A DNA stretch of 64,000 nt from contig NZ_VIGB01000003.1 in NCBI RefSeq assembly GCF_006636205.1, forward strand, positions 3,214,501 to 3,278,500, read 5' to 3'. Position 1 is the first letter of the stretch, and every line of letters starts with the position of its first letter. Position numbers and translations under genes: made by a program. Under the pieces are notes generated by a model. It worked only from the letters and a program-made list of their open reading frames with translations. It had not been told where the DNA came from and made no database searches. This DNA is from Kitasatospora acidiphila. Its GTDB lineage: Bacteria > Actinomycetota > Actinomycetes > Streptomycetales > Streptomycetaceae. This document shows, piece by piece, positions 27,915 through 36,495 of the stretch.

Positions 27915-28337
27915 ATGACCCCGCCCCCGACACCGGCCGGTTCATACGGCAACGGGTACGGCTCCGGTTACGGTGACCAGGGCAACGGCGGTTACGAGCA
28001 GCAGCCGCTGGTCCGGCCGTACGCCATGACCGGCGGCCGGACCCGCCCGCGCTACCAGCTCGCTCTGGAGGCGCTGGTCTCAACCACCGGCACCGCCCGC
28101 ACCGGCGGCCTGCTGCCCGAGCACCAGCGGATCGTCCAGCTGTGCCAGGAGGTCAAGTCGGTCGCGGAGATCTCCGCGCTGGCCGGGGTTCCGCTGGGGG
28201 TGGCCCGGATCCTCGTCGCCGACCTGGCCGAAGCCGGCCTGGTCGCCATCCACCAGCCCGCCGCCGCCGGCGAGTCGGGCGGAACGCCGGACGTCACGCT
28301 GCTCGAAAGGGTCCTCAGTGGACTTCGCAAGCTCTAG
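27915..28337 (+). CDS. cvnC: Conservon DUF742 protein CvnC (first conservon)
   Basis: CvnC carries DUF742, a winged-helix-like domain found only in conservon-type loci, of unknown biochemical role. The 140-aa product has a short Gly/Tyr-rich N-terminus (SYGNGYGSGYGDQGNGG). The DUF742 core follows: LVRPYAMTGGRTRPRYQLALE, LPEHQRIVQLCQ, SVAEISALAGVPLGVARILV and LAEAGLVAIHQP, ending LLERVLSGLRKL. ATG at 27915 has AAGGAGG seven to eight bases upstream. It overlaps cvnD by 20 bases. Confidence 0.94.
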   Translation: MTPPPTPAGSYGNGYGSGYGDQGNGGYEQQPLVRPYAMTGGRTRPRYQLALEALVSTTGTARTGGLLPEHQRIVQLCQEVKSVAEISALAGVPLGVARILVADLAEAGLVAIHQPAAAGESGGTPDVTLLERVLSGLRKL

Positions 28338-28894
28338 CCCCGCCACCCGGGCCACCACCTCGGCGAAGATCGTCGTCGCGGGCGGCTTCGGCGTCGGCAA
28401 GACCACGCTGGTCGGCGCCGTCTCCGAAATCAACCCCCTGCGCACCGAAGCCGTCATGACCAGCGCCTCCGCCGGCATCGACGACCTCACCCACACCGGC
28501 GGCAAGACCACCACCACCGTCGCCATGGACTTCGGCCGCATCACCCTCGACGAAGACCTCATCCTCTACCTCTTCGGCACCCCCGGCCAGGACCGCTTCT
28601 GGTTCATGTGGGACGACCTCGTCCGCGGCGCCATCGGCGCCGTCGTCCTCGTCGACACCCGCCGCCTCGCCGACTGCTTCCCCGCCCTCGACTACTTCGA
28701 GAACTCCGGGCTCCCCTTCGTCGTCGCCCTCAACGGCTTCGACGGCTACCAACCGCACACCCCCGACGAAGTCCGAGAAGCACTCCAACTCGGACCCGAC
28801 ACCCCCATCATCACCCTCGACGCCCGCCGCCGAGACAGCGCCAAGAGCGCCCTCATAACCCTGGTCGAACACGCACTGCTCGCCAGATTGCGGT
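28191..28894 (+). repeat. Near-identical duplicated tract, cvnC 3' end and cvnD copy 1
   Basis: Matches 33862-34565 at a constant offset of 5671 bases. Differences are confined to about 26 bases near 28263-28288 (cvnC), a few near 28747 and a few at the extreme 3' end. Hundreds of consecutive bases are identical, including third codon positions. Confidence 0.92.
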
Positions 28895-28896
28895 AA
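28318..28896 (+). CDS. cvnD: Conservon Ras-like GTPase CvnD (first conservon)
   Basis: CvnD is the small GTP-binding switch of the conservon. The 192-aa protein has Walker A GGFGVGKTT (residues 22-30), the switch II region FGTPGQDRFWFMW (86-98) and a G4-like NGFD (139-142) instead of NKxD. GTG at 28318 lies inside cvnC, which overlaps it by 20 bases, so translation is coupled. It differs from the second CvnD by a single residue (Tyr versus His at about 144). A hairpin follows six bases after the stop. Confidence 0.96.
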   Translation: MDFASSSPATRATTSAKIVVAGGFGVGKTTLVGAVSEINPLRTEAVMTSASAGIDDLTHTGGKTTTTVAMDFGRITLDEDLILYLFGTPGQDRFWFMWDDLVRGAIGAVVLVDTRRLADCFPALDYFENSGLPFVVALNGFDGYQPHTPDEVREALQLGPDTPIITLDARRRDSAKSALITLVEHALLARLR

Positions 28897-29224
28897 CGGA
28901 AAGCGGGGACCTCGGGATCGAGGTCCCCGCTGTGTATCGCATAACGGTTCGGTAGGCATTTCGGACGTTTTCTGCACCGAGCGTAGTGGTTCGAGTGCGC
29001 TCGGCTCATGAGTCCTGGCTGATTGGTCGGCCCTGTTGACGAATGTCCGAATTGTTCTCCGGCGGGCAGCCCGCCGGGCCTGTTTTGTCCCCTCCCCTTG
29101 CACGTGCTGAAATTCCAGCTACCCCGAAGTCACCACAGGCAGTTCCACCCAGCAGCGGGCTGCGGCCCGGGGTAAGCCGCTGGATTGATCCATGGCCGCT
29201 GAGCGGCCGAGAGGTTGTTGTCGA
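28897..29224. other. 328-bp gap between the two conservons
   Basis: The gap starts with the hairpin at 28902-28931. It then has a moderately A+T-rich stretch (28935-29060) that may hold the promoter of the second conservon. I cannot name convincing -10/-35 elements and see no gene. Confidence 0.4.
28902..28931 (+). terminator. Hairpin after the first cvnD
   Basis: AGCGGGGACCTCG (28902-28914) pairs perfectly with CGAGGTCCCCGCT (28919-28931) around GGAT. No T-run follows, so it may be a partial terminator or RNA-stabilising stem. Confidence 0.65.
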
Positions 29225-32200
29225 GTGAGGCGTAAGCAGCCAGTCACCCCGCAGCGGCGCCCCGAGCCCCGCGATGACCGCAGCGCCCAGAGCAACGCCG
29301 GTTTCTCCGCCTTCACGGCGAAGTCCGAGCAGCAGGGCCTGCCCGGCGGGCCGAACGGCGCCCAGAGCGCCGCCCGTCCGACCACCGGCCCGGCGACCGA
29401 GACCCTGGAGAACGGCGACGACCGCCAGGGCTCCGGCAGTCGGTACGAGTTCCTGGCCTTCCGTAACTGGCGAGTGCCGACCCGCCTGATCGCCATTCTG
29501 CTGATCCCGGTCGTCATCGGCCTGGTCTTCGGTGGCATGCGTGTCAACAGCTCCTTCAGCAGCTATCTACGCGCGGCACATGAGGAGAAGGCCGCCGAAC
29601 TCGCCCGCGCCGCCACCGATCTGGCCGACGCGCTGGAGAACGAGCGCGACCTGACCATGATCCCGCTCACGACCGGCTCGGACCCGCAGGGTCAGGTGGC
29701 CAAGTACCGCGGCCTCACCGACCAGGACCTGCAGAAGTACACCGCCGCCTACAACGCCGTCGTCAAGGACAACGACGCCGAGCTGGCCCGGCGCAACTAC
29801 TCGGCCCAGGTGGGCCTGGCCAACCTGCAGCACCTGCGGGACAACGCCTACAAGCCCGAGCTGTACGCCAGCGCCACCCAGGCCGCGTACTCGGCGATGA
29901 TCGACCCGCTGCTGGCCTTCGACAACTCCGTCGGTACCGGTAGTGCCGCCGGTGTGGCCCGTGGCCGCGCGATCTACGCCATCTCGCTCGCCAAGGCCTC
30001 CTCCTCCAGCCAGCGCGACCTGATGCTGCAGGTGATGGTCGGTTCGGCGATCGACCGCAACACCCACGAAGAGAACTCCGACCTGATCCAGGACCTGCTG
30101 GTCTCGGCGAAGCTCGAGGGTGTCTCGATGACCGAGTTCACCAACGGCTCCAGCCCCGCCGACGCGGGCGTCTACGCCAACCAGCTGGTCGCCCAGGACG
30201 CGGCCGACAAGAGCGCGCCGCTGCGGATGCCCGACGGCGTCACCCTGCCGAGCATGACCGGCATGATGGGCCTCGCCATGGGCTTCTCGGACGCCGCCCA
30301 GATCGGCCACCAGAACGGCGACGCCCAGGCCGCCGCCGAGCTCGCGGCCTCCCAGCAGGCCGGTCTGGTGCCGGCCAACTGGCTGCAGGCCACCGGCAGC
30401 CACATCAAGCCGCTGCGCGGCACCGAGTCGGCGCTGCTCGACAGCGTGGTGCAGGACGCCACCAACACCAAGGACAACGCCCAGTCCGACGCCATCCTCA
30501 ACTCGGCGATCGTGATCGGCGCGCTGGCCCTGGCCGGTCTGCTCACCGGCTTCATCGCCCGCTCGATGATCCTCGGCATGCGCGTCCTGAACACCTCCGC
30601 GCTGCAGATCGCCAACCACCGCCTGCCCGACCTGGTCGAGAAGCTCTCCAAGACCGACCCGGACCGGGTCGACACCAACGTCGAAGAGATCGCCCTCTGG
30701 GGCAAGGACGAGATCGGCGAGGTGGCCCGCGCCTTCGACCAGGTCCACCGGCAGGCGGTCGCACTCGCCGCCGAGCAGGCCCTGCTCCGAGGCAACCTGA
30801 ACGCGATCTTCTCCAACCTGTCGCGCCGCAGCCAGAGCCTGATCCAGCGCCAGCTGGCACTGATCACCGACCTGGAGAACAACGAGGCCGACCCGGACCA
30901 GCTGGAGAACCTCTTCAAGCTGGACCACCTGGCCACCCGTATGCGCCGCAACGGTGAGAACCTGCTGGTTCTCGCCGGTGAGGAGCCGGGCCGCCGCTGG
31001 AACACCCCGGTGCCGCTGGTCGACGTGCTCCGCGCCGCCGCCTCCGAGGTGGAGCAGTACGAGCGCATCGAGCTCTCCGGCATTCCGGAGGCCGAGGTCG
31101 TCGGCGCCGCCGTGACCGACCTCGTCCACCTGCTCGCCGAGCTGCTGGAGAACGCCACCTCGTTCTCCAGCCCGCAGACCCGGGTCACCGTCAACGCGGC
31201 CCGGCTGCCGGACGGCCGCGTGCTGGTCGAGATCCACGACAAGGGCATCGGCCTCAGCGCCGAGGACTTCGCCGAGATCAACGAGAAGCTGGCCGATCCG
31301 CCCACCGTCGACGCCTCGATCTCGCGCCGCATGGGCCTGTTCGTGGTCGGTCGGCTCTCCGACCGCCACAACATCCGGGTCCAGCTGCGTCCCTCCGGCG
31401 AGTCGGCCGGCACCACCTCGCTGGTCATGCTTCCGGCCGGCCTCACCCACATGCGGGCGATGCCGGAGCCGGAGGAGGAGTTCACGGTCTCCCGGATCTT
31501 CAACGACCAGGGCGCCGACCAGTGGGGGCAGGACGCGTTCCCGGCCCAGCCCACCGCGGCCGAGCTCGGCTTCGACGACAACCTGTCGGCCGGCGGCAAC
31601 TCCGGCGGCTTCAGCCCCGCGCTGGACTCGATGCAGCGCACGCTCCGCCTGGAGCAGCGCCGCAAGAACGTGCTGGAGTCCGGTCCCGATGTCCACGAGC
31701 CGGCCCAGCAGCCGGGTCGCACCGGCGGCCCGGGCGAGTTCGCCCCCGGCGGCTACCCGCAGCAGGGCGGCCACCAGGACCAGTACGGCCAGCAACCGGA
31801 GTACGTGGACGCCGAGTTCGTCGAGAGCGAGCCGGAGTACCAGGGCTACCAGCAGCAGCCGCAGCCGTACCAGCAGGAGAGCTACTACGCCGAGCCGGGC
31901 TACGGTCAGGCCACCCGCCAGGACCAGTACGGCCAGCAGAACTACTACGGCGAGCAGCAGCAGCCGCAGCCGCAGCAGTACGCCGAGTACCAGCAGTACC
32001 AGCAGGGTTACCAGGAGCCCGCGCGGTTCGACGGCTTCTCGCCCCGGACCGCCGAGCGGGCCGGCGGCCACCCGTACCCCGAGCAGGCTCCGGCGCTGCC
32101 GGCCGCGCCCCAGCCGCCGGCGACCCCGGCTGCTCCGGTCGCTCCCGCTGCCCCGGCTGCCCCGATCGCCAACCGGCAGCAGAACATGCTCGGTTCCGGC

Positions 32201-32764
32201 CTGCCGCAGCGCCGCCCCGGCGAGCAGCTGGCCGCCGGTGGCGCCGGGCCGAGCGCCCGGGCGATCGGTACCCCGAACCGCGGCGAGCAGCCGAACTGGT
32301 TCACCGGTGCCAAGGACACCTCCGGCATGGCGGGCGACGACTCGCGCAGCCACGTGGTGTCCGGGCTGGGTGCCTCCGGTCCCACCGGACCGACCACCGC
32401 AGCCTGGCAGGGCGCCAACGACGACAGCTGGCAGCGCGCCGAACAGCTGCGCGAGCCGGCCGCCGGCGGGGTGACCGGTGCCGGTCTGCCGCGCCGGGTG
32501 CCCAAGCAGAACCTGGTGCCCGGTAACGCCAAGCCCGCGAGCGTCGACGGACCGCAGGTCTCCCGCAGCCCCGAAGAGGTGCGCGGACGCCTGACCAACC
32601 TGCGTCGCGGTGTCGAGCAGGCTCGCATCGCAAGTGGTGACCCGAGCACCACCGGAAGCTTCCGGATCGACCCCCAAGACATGTCCCGGCCGGGCCGGAC
32701 CGGGCTGGGACAGCCGAACAACAGCACCGATCTCTTCGGCGGCTCGAACCACCAGGAGCGTTGA
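29225..32764 (+). CDS. cvnA: Conservon sensor-kinase-like protein CvnA (second conservon)
   Basis: This is an intact 1179-aa counterpart of the first CvnA. After a Ser/Gln-rich arm come membrane segment LIAILLIPVVIGLVFGGM, a nitrate-sensing-type sensory domain, a second segment SAIVIGALALAGLLTGFIA and HAMP. The ATPase domain has N-box ELLENATSFSS, G1 EIHDKGIGLS and G2 RMGLFVVGRLS. A long Gln/Tyr/Pro-rich linker (YQQQPQPYQQ, EQQQPQPQQY) leads to a conserved end with EEVRGRLTNLRRG. The sensory domains of the two CvnA proteins differ strongly while the ATPase domains are very alike. GTG 29225 (GAGAGG ten bases upstream) is preferred to ATG 29192. Confidence 0.93.
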   Translation: MRRKQPVTPQRRPEPRDDRSAQSNAGFSAFTAKSEQQGLPGGPNGAQSAARPTTGPATETLENGDDRQGSGSRYEFLAFRNWRVPTRLIAILLIPVVIGLVFGGMRVNSSFSSYLRAAHEEKAAELARAATDLADALENERDLTMIPLTTGSDPQGQVAKYRGLTDQDLQKYTAAYNAVVKDNDAELARRNYSAQVGLANLQHLRDNAYKPELYASATQAAYSAMIDPLLAFDNSVGTGSAAGVARGRAIYAISLAKASSSSQRDLMLQVMVGSAIDRNTHEENSDLIQDLLVSAKLEGVSMTEFTNGSSPADAGVYANQLVAQDAADKSAPLRMPDGVTLPSMTGMMGLAMGFSDAAQIGHQNGDAQAAAELAASQQAGLVPANWLQATGSHIKPLRGTESALLDSVVQDATNTKDNAQSDAILNSAIVIGALALAGLLTGFIARSMILGMRVLNTSALQIANHRLPDLVEKLSKTDPDRVDTNVEEIALWGKDEIGEVARAFDQVHRQAVALAAEQALLRGNLNAIFSNLSRRSQSLIQRQLALITDLENNEADPDQLENLFKLDHLATRMRRNGENLLVLAGEEPGRRWNTPVPLVDVLRAAASEVEQYERIELSGIPEAEVVGAAVTDLVHLLAELLENATSFSSPQTRVTVNAARLPDGRVLVEIHDKGIGLSAEDFAEINEKLADPPTVDASISRRMGLFVVGRLSDRHNIRVQLRPSGESAGTTSLVMLPAGLTHMRAMPEPEEEFTVSRIFNDQGADQWGQDAFPAQPTAAELGFDDNLSAGGNSGGFSPALDSMQRTLRLEQRRKNVLESGPDVHEPAQQPGRTGGPGEFAPGGYPQQGGHQDQYGQQPEYVDAEFVESEPEYQGYQQQPQPYQQESYYAEPGYGQATRQDQYGQQNYYGEQQQPQPQQYAEYQQYQQGYQEPARFDGFSPRTAERAGGHPYPEQAPALPAAPQPPATPAAPVAPAAPAAPIANRQQNMLGSGLPQRRPGEQLAAGGAGPSARAIGTPNRGEQPNWFTGAKDTSGMAGDDSRSHVVSGLGASGPTGPTTAAWQGANDDSWQRAEQLREPAAGGVTGAGLPRRVPKQNLVPGNAKPASVDGPQVSRSPEEVRGRLTNLRRGVEQARIASGDPSTTGSFRIDPQDMSRPGRTGLGQPNNSTDLFGGSNHQER
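32416..32620 (+). other. Conserved C-terminal tail module of the second CvnA
   Basis: Encodes NDDSWQRAEQLREP, GLPRRVPKQNLVPG and SPEEVRGRLTNLRRG, matching the end of the first CvnA after a divergent linker. Confidence 0.6.
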
Positions 32765-33188
32765 GTTGACTCAGATGAGCCAGGCCGCACAGAACCTGAA
32801 CTGGCTGATCACCAATTTCGTGGACAACACCCCCGGGGTGTCGCACACGGTGGTGGTCTCCGCTGACGGGCTCCTGCTCGCCATGTCCGAGGGCTTCCCC
32901 CGGGACCGCGCCGACCAGTTGGCCGCGGTCGCCTCCGGCCTCACCTCCCTCACCTCCGGCGCCAGCCGGATCTTCGAGGGCGGCGAGGTCAACCAGACCG
33001 TGGTCGAGATGGAGCGCGGTTTCCTCTTCCTGATGGCTGTCAGCGACGGGTCCTCGCTCGCCGTACTGGCCTCGCCGGACTCCGACATCGGCCTCGTCGG
33101 TTACGAGATGGCCCTGCTCGTCGACCGAGCCGGTGCCGTCCTCACCCCGGCCCTGCGCGCGGAACTCCAGGGCAGCCTCCTGCACTGA
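32751..33188 (+). repeat. Near-identical duplicated tract, cvnB copy 2
   Basis: Partner of 27374-27811, offset 5377, without indels. Confidence 0.9.
32775..33188 (+). CDS. cvnB: Conservon Roadblock/LC7 protein CvnB (second conservon)
   Basis: The 137-aa Roadblock/LC7 protein starts MSQAAQNLNWLITNFVDNTPG and keeps the usual Asp and Ala (LLLAMSEG) that are changed in the first copy. An upstream TTG at 32766 with AGGAG seven bases before it is an alternative start, exactly as in the first conservon. The gene follows cvnA with no real gap. It differs from the first CvnB at four residues. Confidence 0.95.
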   Translation: MSQAAQNLNWLITNFVDNTPGVSHTVVVSADGLLLAMSEGFPRDRADQLAAVASGLTSLTSGASRIFEGGEVNQTVVEMERGFLFLMAVSDGSSLAVLASPDSDIGLVGYEMALLVDRAGAVLTPALRAELQGSLLH

Positions 33189-33393
33189 GGCGTCCGCCGC
33201 GTGCTGATGTTGTGTCAGACACCACCCCGGTGCTGGCATGCCGTCAGCTCCGTAGTACTTGTAGTATCCAGCCGCCCGGTCCGGGTCCGCTTCGGCGGAC
33301 TCGGCTTCGGGCGTTGTACGGCCCCTCGCACCACCGGCCGCGCCACGCCACGCACGTCGCACCGCACCGCAGCATCCTGTGAGGAGAGGAACC

Positions 33394-34008
33394 GTGACAC
33401 CGCCCGACGAAAGCCAAGGCCAGTACGGCGTGCCGTATCCGGGGACCGGCCATGACGCGTTCGGGATTCCCGGCGCCGCGCAGGGTCTCGGCTACGGCCA
33501 ACCGCAGTACGGCGAGGAGTACGGACAGTTCGGCAGCCAGGACCAGCTGTACCAGCAGCAGGCCCAGGACCAGGGAATGCCGCAGGCCGTACCCCAGCCG
33601 ACACCGGGATACCGGCCCATCCCCGCCCCGGCGCCGTCCTACGACGAGCCCGAGGACGAGGACGCCGGTCCGCTGATCCGGCCGTTCGCGATGACCGGGG
33701 GTCGCACCCGGCCGCGGTACGAACTGGCCCTGGAGGCGCTGGTCTCCGCCAATGTCGACGAGGATCGCCTGGCCACGCTGCTGCCCGAGCACCAGCGGAT
33801 CTGCACCCTCTGCGCCACCGAGGTGAAGTCGGTGGCCGAGGTGTCCGCGCTGCTCTCGCTGCCGCTGGGGGTGGCCCGGATCCTCGTCGCCGACCTGGCC
33901 GAAGCCGGCCTGGTCGCCATCCACCAGCCCGCCGCCGGGGGCGAATCCGGCAACCAGCCCGACGTCACGCTGCTCGAAAGGGTCCTCAGTGGACTTCGCA
34001 AGCTCTAG
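33394..34008 (+). CDS. cvnC: Conservon DUF742 protein CvnC (second conservon) with long Tyr/Gln-rich N-terminus
   Basis: The 204-aa protein has about 95 residues of low-complexity sequence at its N-terminus (QYGEEYGQFGSQDQLYQQQ, PQAVPQPTPGYRPIPAP). The DUF742 domain then runs from LIRPFAMTGGRTRPRYELALE to LLERVLSGLRKL. The arm is much longer than in the first CvnC, while the last 50 residues are nearly identical. GTG at 33394 is preceded by GGAGAGGA. A 205-bp gap separates it from cvnB and contains a short A+T-rich patch (GTAGTACTTGTAGTATC, 33251-33267) that might be an internal promoter. Confidence 0.93.
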   Translation: MTPPDESQGQYGVPYPGTGHDAFGIPGAAQGLGYGQPQYGEEYGQFGSQDQLYQQQAQDQGMPQAVPQPTPGYRPIPAPAPSYDEPEDEDAGPLIRPFAMTGGRTRPRYELALEALVSANVDEDRLATLLPEHQRICTLCATEVKSVAEVSALLSLPLGVARILVADLAEAGLVAIHQPAAGGESGNQPDVTLLERVLSGLRKL

Positions 34009-34565
34009 CCCCGCCACCCGGGCCACCACCTCGGCGAAGATCGTCGTCGCGGGCGGCTTCGGCGTCGGCAAGACCACGCTGGTCGGCGCCGTCTCCGAAA
34101 TCAACCCCCTGCGCACCGAAGCCGTCATGACCAGCGCCTCCGCCGGCATCGACGACCTCACCCACACCGGCGGCAAGACCACCACCACCGTCGCCATGGA
34201 CTTCGGCCGCATCACCCTCGACGAAGACCTCATCCTCTACCTCTTCGGCACCCCCGGCCAGGACCGCTTCTGGTTCATGTGGGACGACCTCGTCCGCGGC
34301 GCCATCGGCGCCGTCGTCCTCGTCGACACCCGCCGCCTCGCCGACTGCTTCCCCGCCCTCGACTACTTCGAGAACTCCGGGCTCCCCTTCGTCGTCGCCC
34401 TCAACGGCTTCGACGGCCACCAGCCCCACACCCCCGACGAAGTCCGAGAAGCACTCCAACTCGGACCCGACACCCCCATCATCACCCTCGACGCCCGCCG
34501 CCGAGACAGCGCCAAGAGCGCCCTCATAACCCTGGTCGAACACGCACTGCTGGCTCGACTGCGGT
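33862..34565 (+). repeat. Near-identical duplicated tract, cvnC 3' end and cvnD copy 2
   Basis: Partner of 28191-28894, offset 5671, without indels. Confidence 0.92.
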
Positions 34566-34567
34566 AG
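33989..34567 (+). CDS. cvnD: Conservon Ras-like GTPase CvnD (second conservon)
   Basis: The 192-aa GTPase has the same motifs as the first copy (Walker A 22-30, FGTPGQDR 86-93, NGFD 139-142) and one residue difference. GTG at 33989 overlaps cvnC by 20 bases. It ends the second conservon 16 bases before a strong terminator. Confidence 0.96.
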   Translation: MDFASSSPATRATTSAKIVVAGGFGVGKTTLVGAVSEINPLRTEAVMTSASAGIDDLTHTGGKTTTTVAMDFGRITLDEDLILYLFGTPGQDRFWFMWDDLVRGAIGAVVLVDTRRLADCFPALDYFENSGLPFVVALNGFDGHQPHTPDEVREALQLGPDTPIITLDARRRDSAKSALITLVEHALLARLR

Positions 34568-34582
34568 CCACCGGTTTGTGGC

Positions 34583-34615
34583 AGGGGCCCCGCGGGTGTG
34601 CGGGGCCCCTTTTTG
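34583..34615 (+). terminator. Terminator of the second conservon
   Basis: AGGGGCCCCGC (34583-34593) pairs perfectly with GCGGGGCCCCT (34600-34610), followed by a T-tract. Convergent cimA ends 27 bases further on. Confidence 0.9.
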
Positions 34616-34641
34616 ACGACCGGTCAGTTGCTGAGTGTCCG

Positions 34642-36249
34642 TCAATCCTCCGGGGTGACACCGGCCTTGAGCAGGCTGTAGGTGTAGGCGTCCTGCAGCG
34701 CCACCCAGGAGGCGGCGACCACGTTGTCGGCCACCCCGACGGTGGACCAGCTGCCGGTGCCGTCGGTGCTCTCGATCAGCACCCGGGTGCGCGAGCCGGT
34801 GCCGTGCTGGCCCTCCAGGATGCGGACCTTGTAGTCGGCCAGCTCCAACTGGGCCAGCTGAGGGTAGATCCGCTCCAGCGCCGCGCGCAGCGCCTTGTCC
34901 AGGGCGTCCACCGGGCCGTTGCCCTCACCGGTGGCGATCATCCGCTCGCCCTTGGCCCAGAGCTTCACGGTGGCCTCGTTGGCCCCCGCACCGTCCGGGG
35001 TCTGCTCGCTGATGGTCCGCCAGGACTCCAGCGTGAAGAACTCCGACGGGCGGCCGAACACCTCGTCGCGGAGCAGCAGTTCGAAGGAGGCGTCGGCGGC
35101 CTCGTAGGTGTAGCCCTGCAACTCCTGCTCCTTGACCCGGGCCACCACCCGGCCCGCCAGCTCGCGGTCGCTGGAGAGGTCGTAGCCGAGCTCCCGCCCC
35201 TTGAGCTCGATCGAGGCCCGGCCCGCCATGTCGGAGACCAGCATCCGCATGGTGTTGCCGACCAGCTCGGGGTCGATGTGCTGGTACAGGTCCGGGTCCA
35301 CCTTGATCGCCGAGGCGTGCAGACCGGCCTTGTGCGCGAAGGCCGAGAAGCCGACGTACGGCTGGTGGGTGGACGGCGTCAGGTTGACCACCTCGGCGAT
35401 GGCGTGCGAGATCCGGGTCATCTCGGCCAGCTTGCCGGGCGGCAGCACCCGGCGGTCGTACTTGATCTCCAGGGCGCCGACCACCGGGAAGAGGTTGGCG
35501 TTGCCCACCCGCTCGCCGTAGCCGTTGGCGGTGCACTGCACATGGGTGGCGCCGGCGTCCACCGCCGCCAGGGTGTTGGCCACCGCGCAGCCGGTGTCGT
35601 CCTGGGCGTGGATGCCGAGCCGGGCGCCGGTGGCGGCCAGCACGTCGGCCACGACCTCCCGCACCGAGCCGGGCAGCATCCCGCCGTTGGTGTCGCAGAG
35701 CACCACCACGTCGGCGCCGGCCTGGTGCCCGGCGCGAACCACCTCCAGCGCGTAGTCGCGGTTGGCCCGGTAACCGTCGAAGAAGTGCTCGCAGTCGATG
35801 AAGACCCGGCGGCCCTGCGCCTTCAGGTGGCTGACGCTGTCCCGGACCATCTCCAGGTTCTCGGCCAGCGTGGTGCGCAGCGCCAACTCCACGTGCCGGT
35901 CGTGCGACTTGGCGACCAGGGTGATCACCGGGGCGCCGGAGTCCAGCAGCGCGGCCAGCTGCGGATCGTCCGCCGCGCTGCCGCCGGCCCGCCGGGTGGC
36001 GCCGAACGCGACCAGCTGGGCGTGCTTGAAGTCGAGCTCCGCCCGGGCGCGGGCGAAGAACTCGGTGTCCCGGGGATTGGCCCCCGGCCAGCCCCCCTCG
36101 ATGTACCCGACCCCGAAGTCGTCCAGATACCGGGCGATGATCAGCTTGTCCGCCACCGTGAGGTTGATCCCCTCGCGCTGCGCGCCGTCGCGCAGGGTGG
36201 TGTCGAACACGTGGAAGCTGTCGTCGGGGCGTGCACTGCCGTCGGTCAT
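34642..36249 (-). CDS. cimA: Citramalate synthase
   Basis: CimA condenses pyruvate and acetyl-CoA to (R)-citramalate, opening a threonine-independent route to 2-ketobutyrate and isoleucine. The 535-aa protein has the DRE-TIM signature FDTTLRDGAQREGINL near the N-terminus. The metal motif HAQDDTGCAVANTLAA and the GYGERVGNANLFPVVGALE loop follow, and the C-terminus is a LeuA-type regulatory dimer domain. ATG at 36249 gives the family N-terminus; the open frame runs further upstream without similarity. A leader peptide and terminator-like hairpin lie in the 246-bp upstream region, suggesting attenuation by Ile supply. Confidence 0.95.
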   Translation of the reverse strand: MTDGSARPDDSFHVFDTTLRDGAQREGINLTVADKLIIARYLDDFGVGYIEGGWPGANPRDTEFFARARAELDFKHAQLVAFGATRRAGGSAADDPQLAALLDSGAPVITLVAKSHDRHVELALRTTLAENLEMVRDSVSHLKAQGRRVFIDCEHFFDGYRANRDYALEVVRAGHQAGADVVVLCDTNGGMLPGSVREVVADVLAATGARLGIHAQDDTGCAVANTLAAVDAGATHVQCTANGYGERVGNANLFPVVGALEIKYDRRVLPPGKLAEMTRISHAIAEVVNLTPSTHQPYVGFSAFAHKAGLHASAIKVDPDLYQHIDPELVGNTMRMLVSDMAGRASIELKGRELGYDLSSDRELAGRVVARVKEQELQGYTYEAADASFELLLRDEVFGRPSEFFTLESWRTISEQTPDGAGANEATVKLWAKGERMIATGEGNGPVDALDKALRAALERIYPQLAQLELADYKVRILEGQHGTGSRTRVLIESTDGTGSWSTVGVADNVVAASWVALQDAYTYSLLKAGVTPED

Positions 36250-36408
36250 GGCTCTGGGTTCTCCGTTCGCGGAGTTGCTGCTGCCGATATCGAGTCCCCC
36301 CGGCTCCACTGTCCGCCCTCCCGCGCGCCACCCGGAAACCGTTCCCCCCTGATGGGCGGGGGCGGAGTTCCAAGTCCTACCCGCTCGGCATGTGGTGGGC
36401 CGACCGGG

Positions 36409-36443
36409 CAAAACAAAAGACCCCTCGCGGGTGCGAGAGGTCT
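36409..36443 (-). terminator. Attenuator terminator upstream of cimA
   Basis: On the minus strand AGACCTCTCGC (36443-36433) pairs with GCGAGGGGTCT (36428-36418) with one U-G wobble, followed by TTTGTTTTG. It lies about 160 bases before cimA and 52 bases after the leader peptide stop, the geometry of a transcription attenuator. Confidence 0.7.
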
Positions 36444-36495
36444 GCGCGCGGGTCTGAGGACACGGTGGTCGCCCCGCGGGTTCACCACGGAACGG

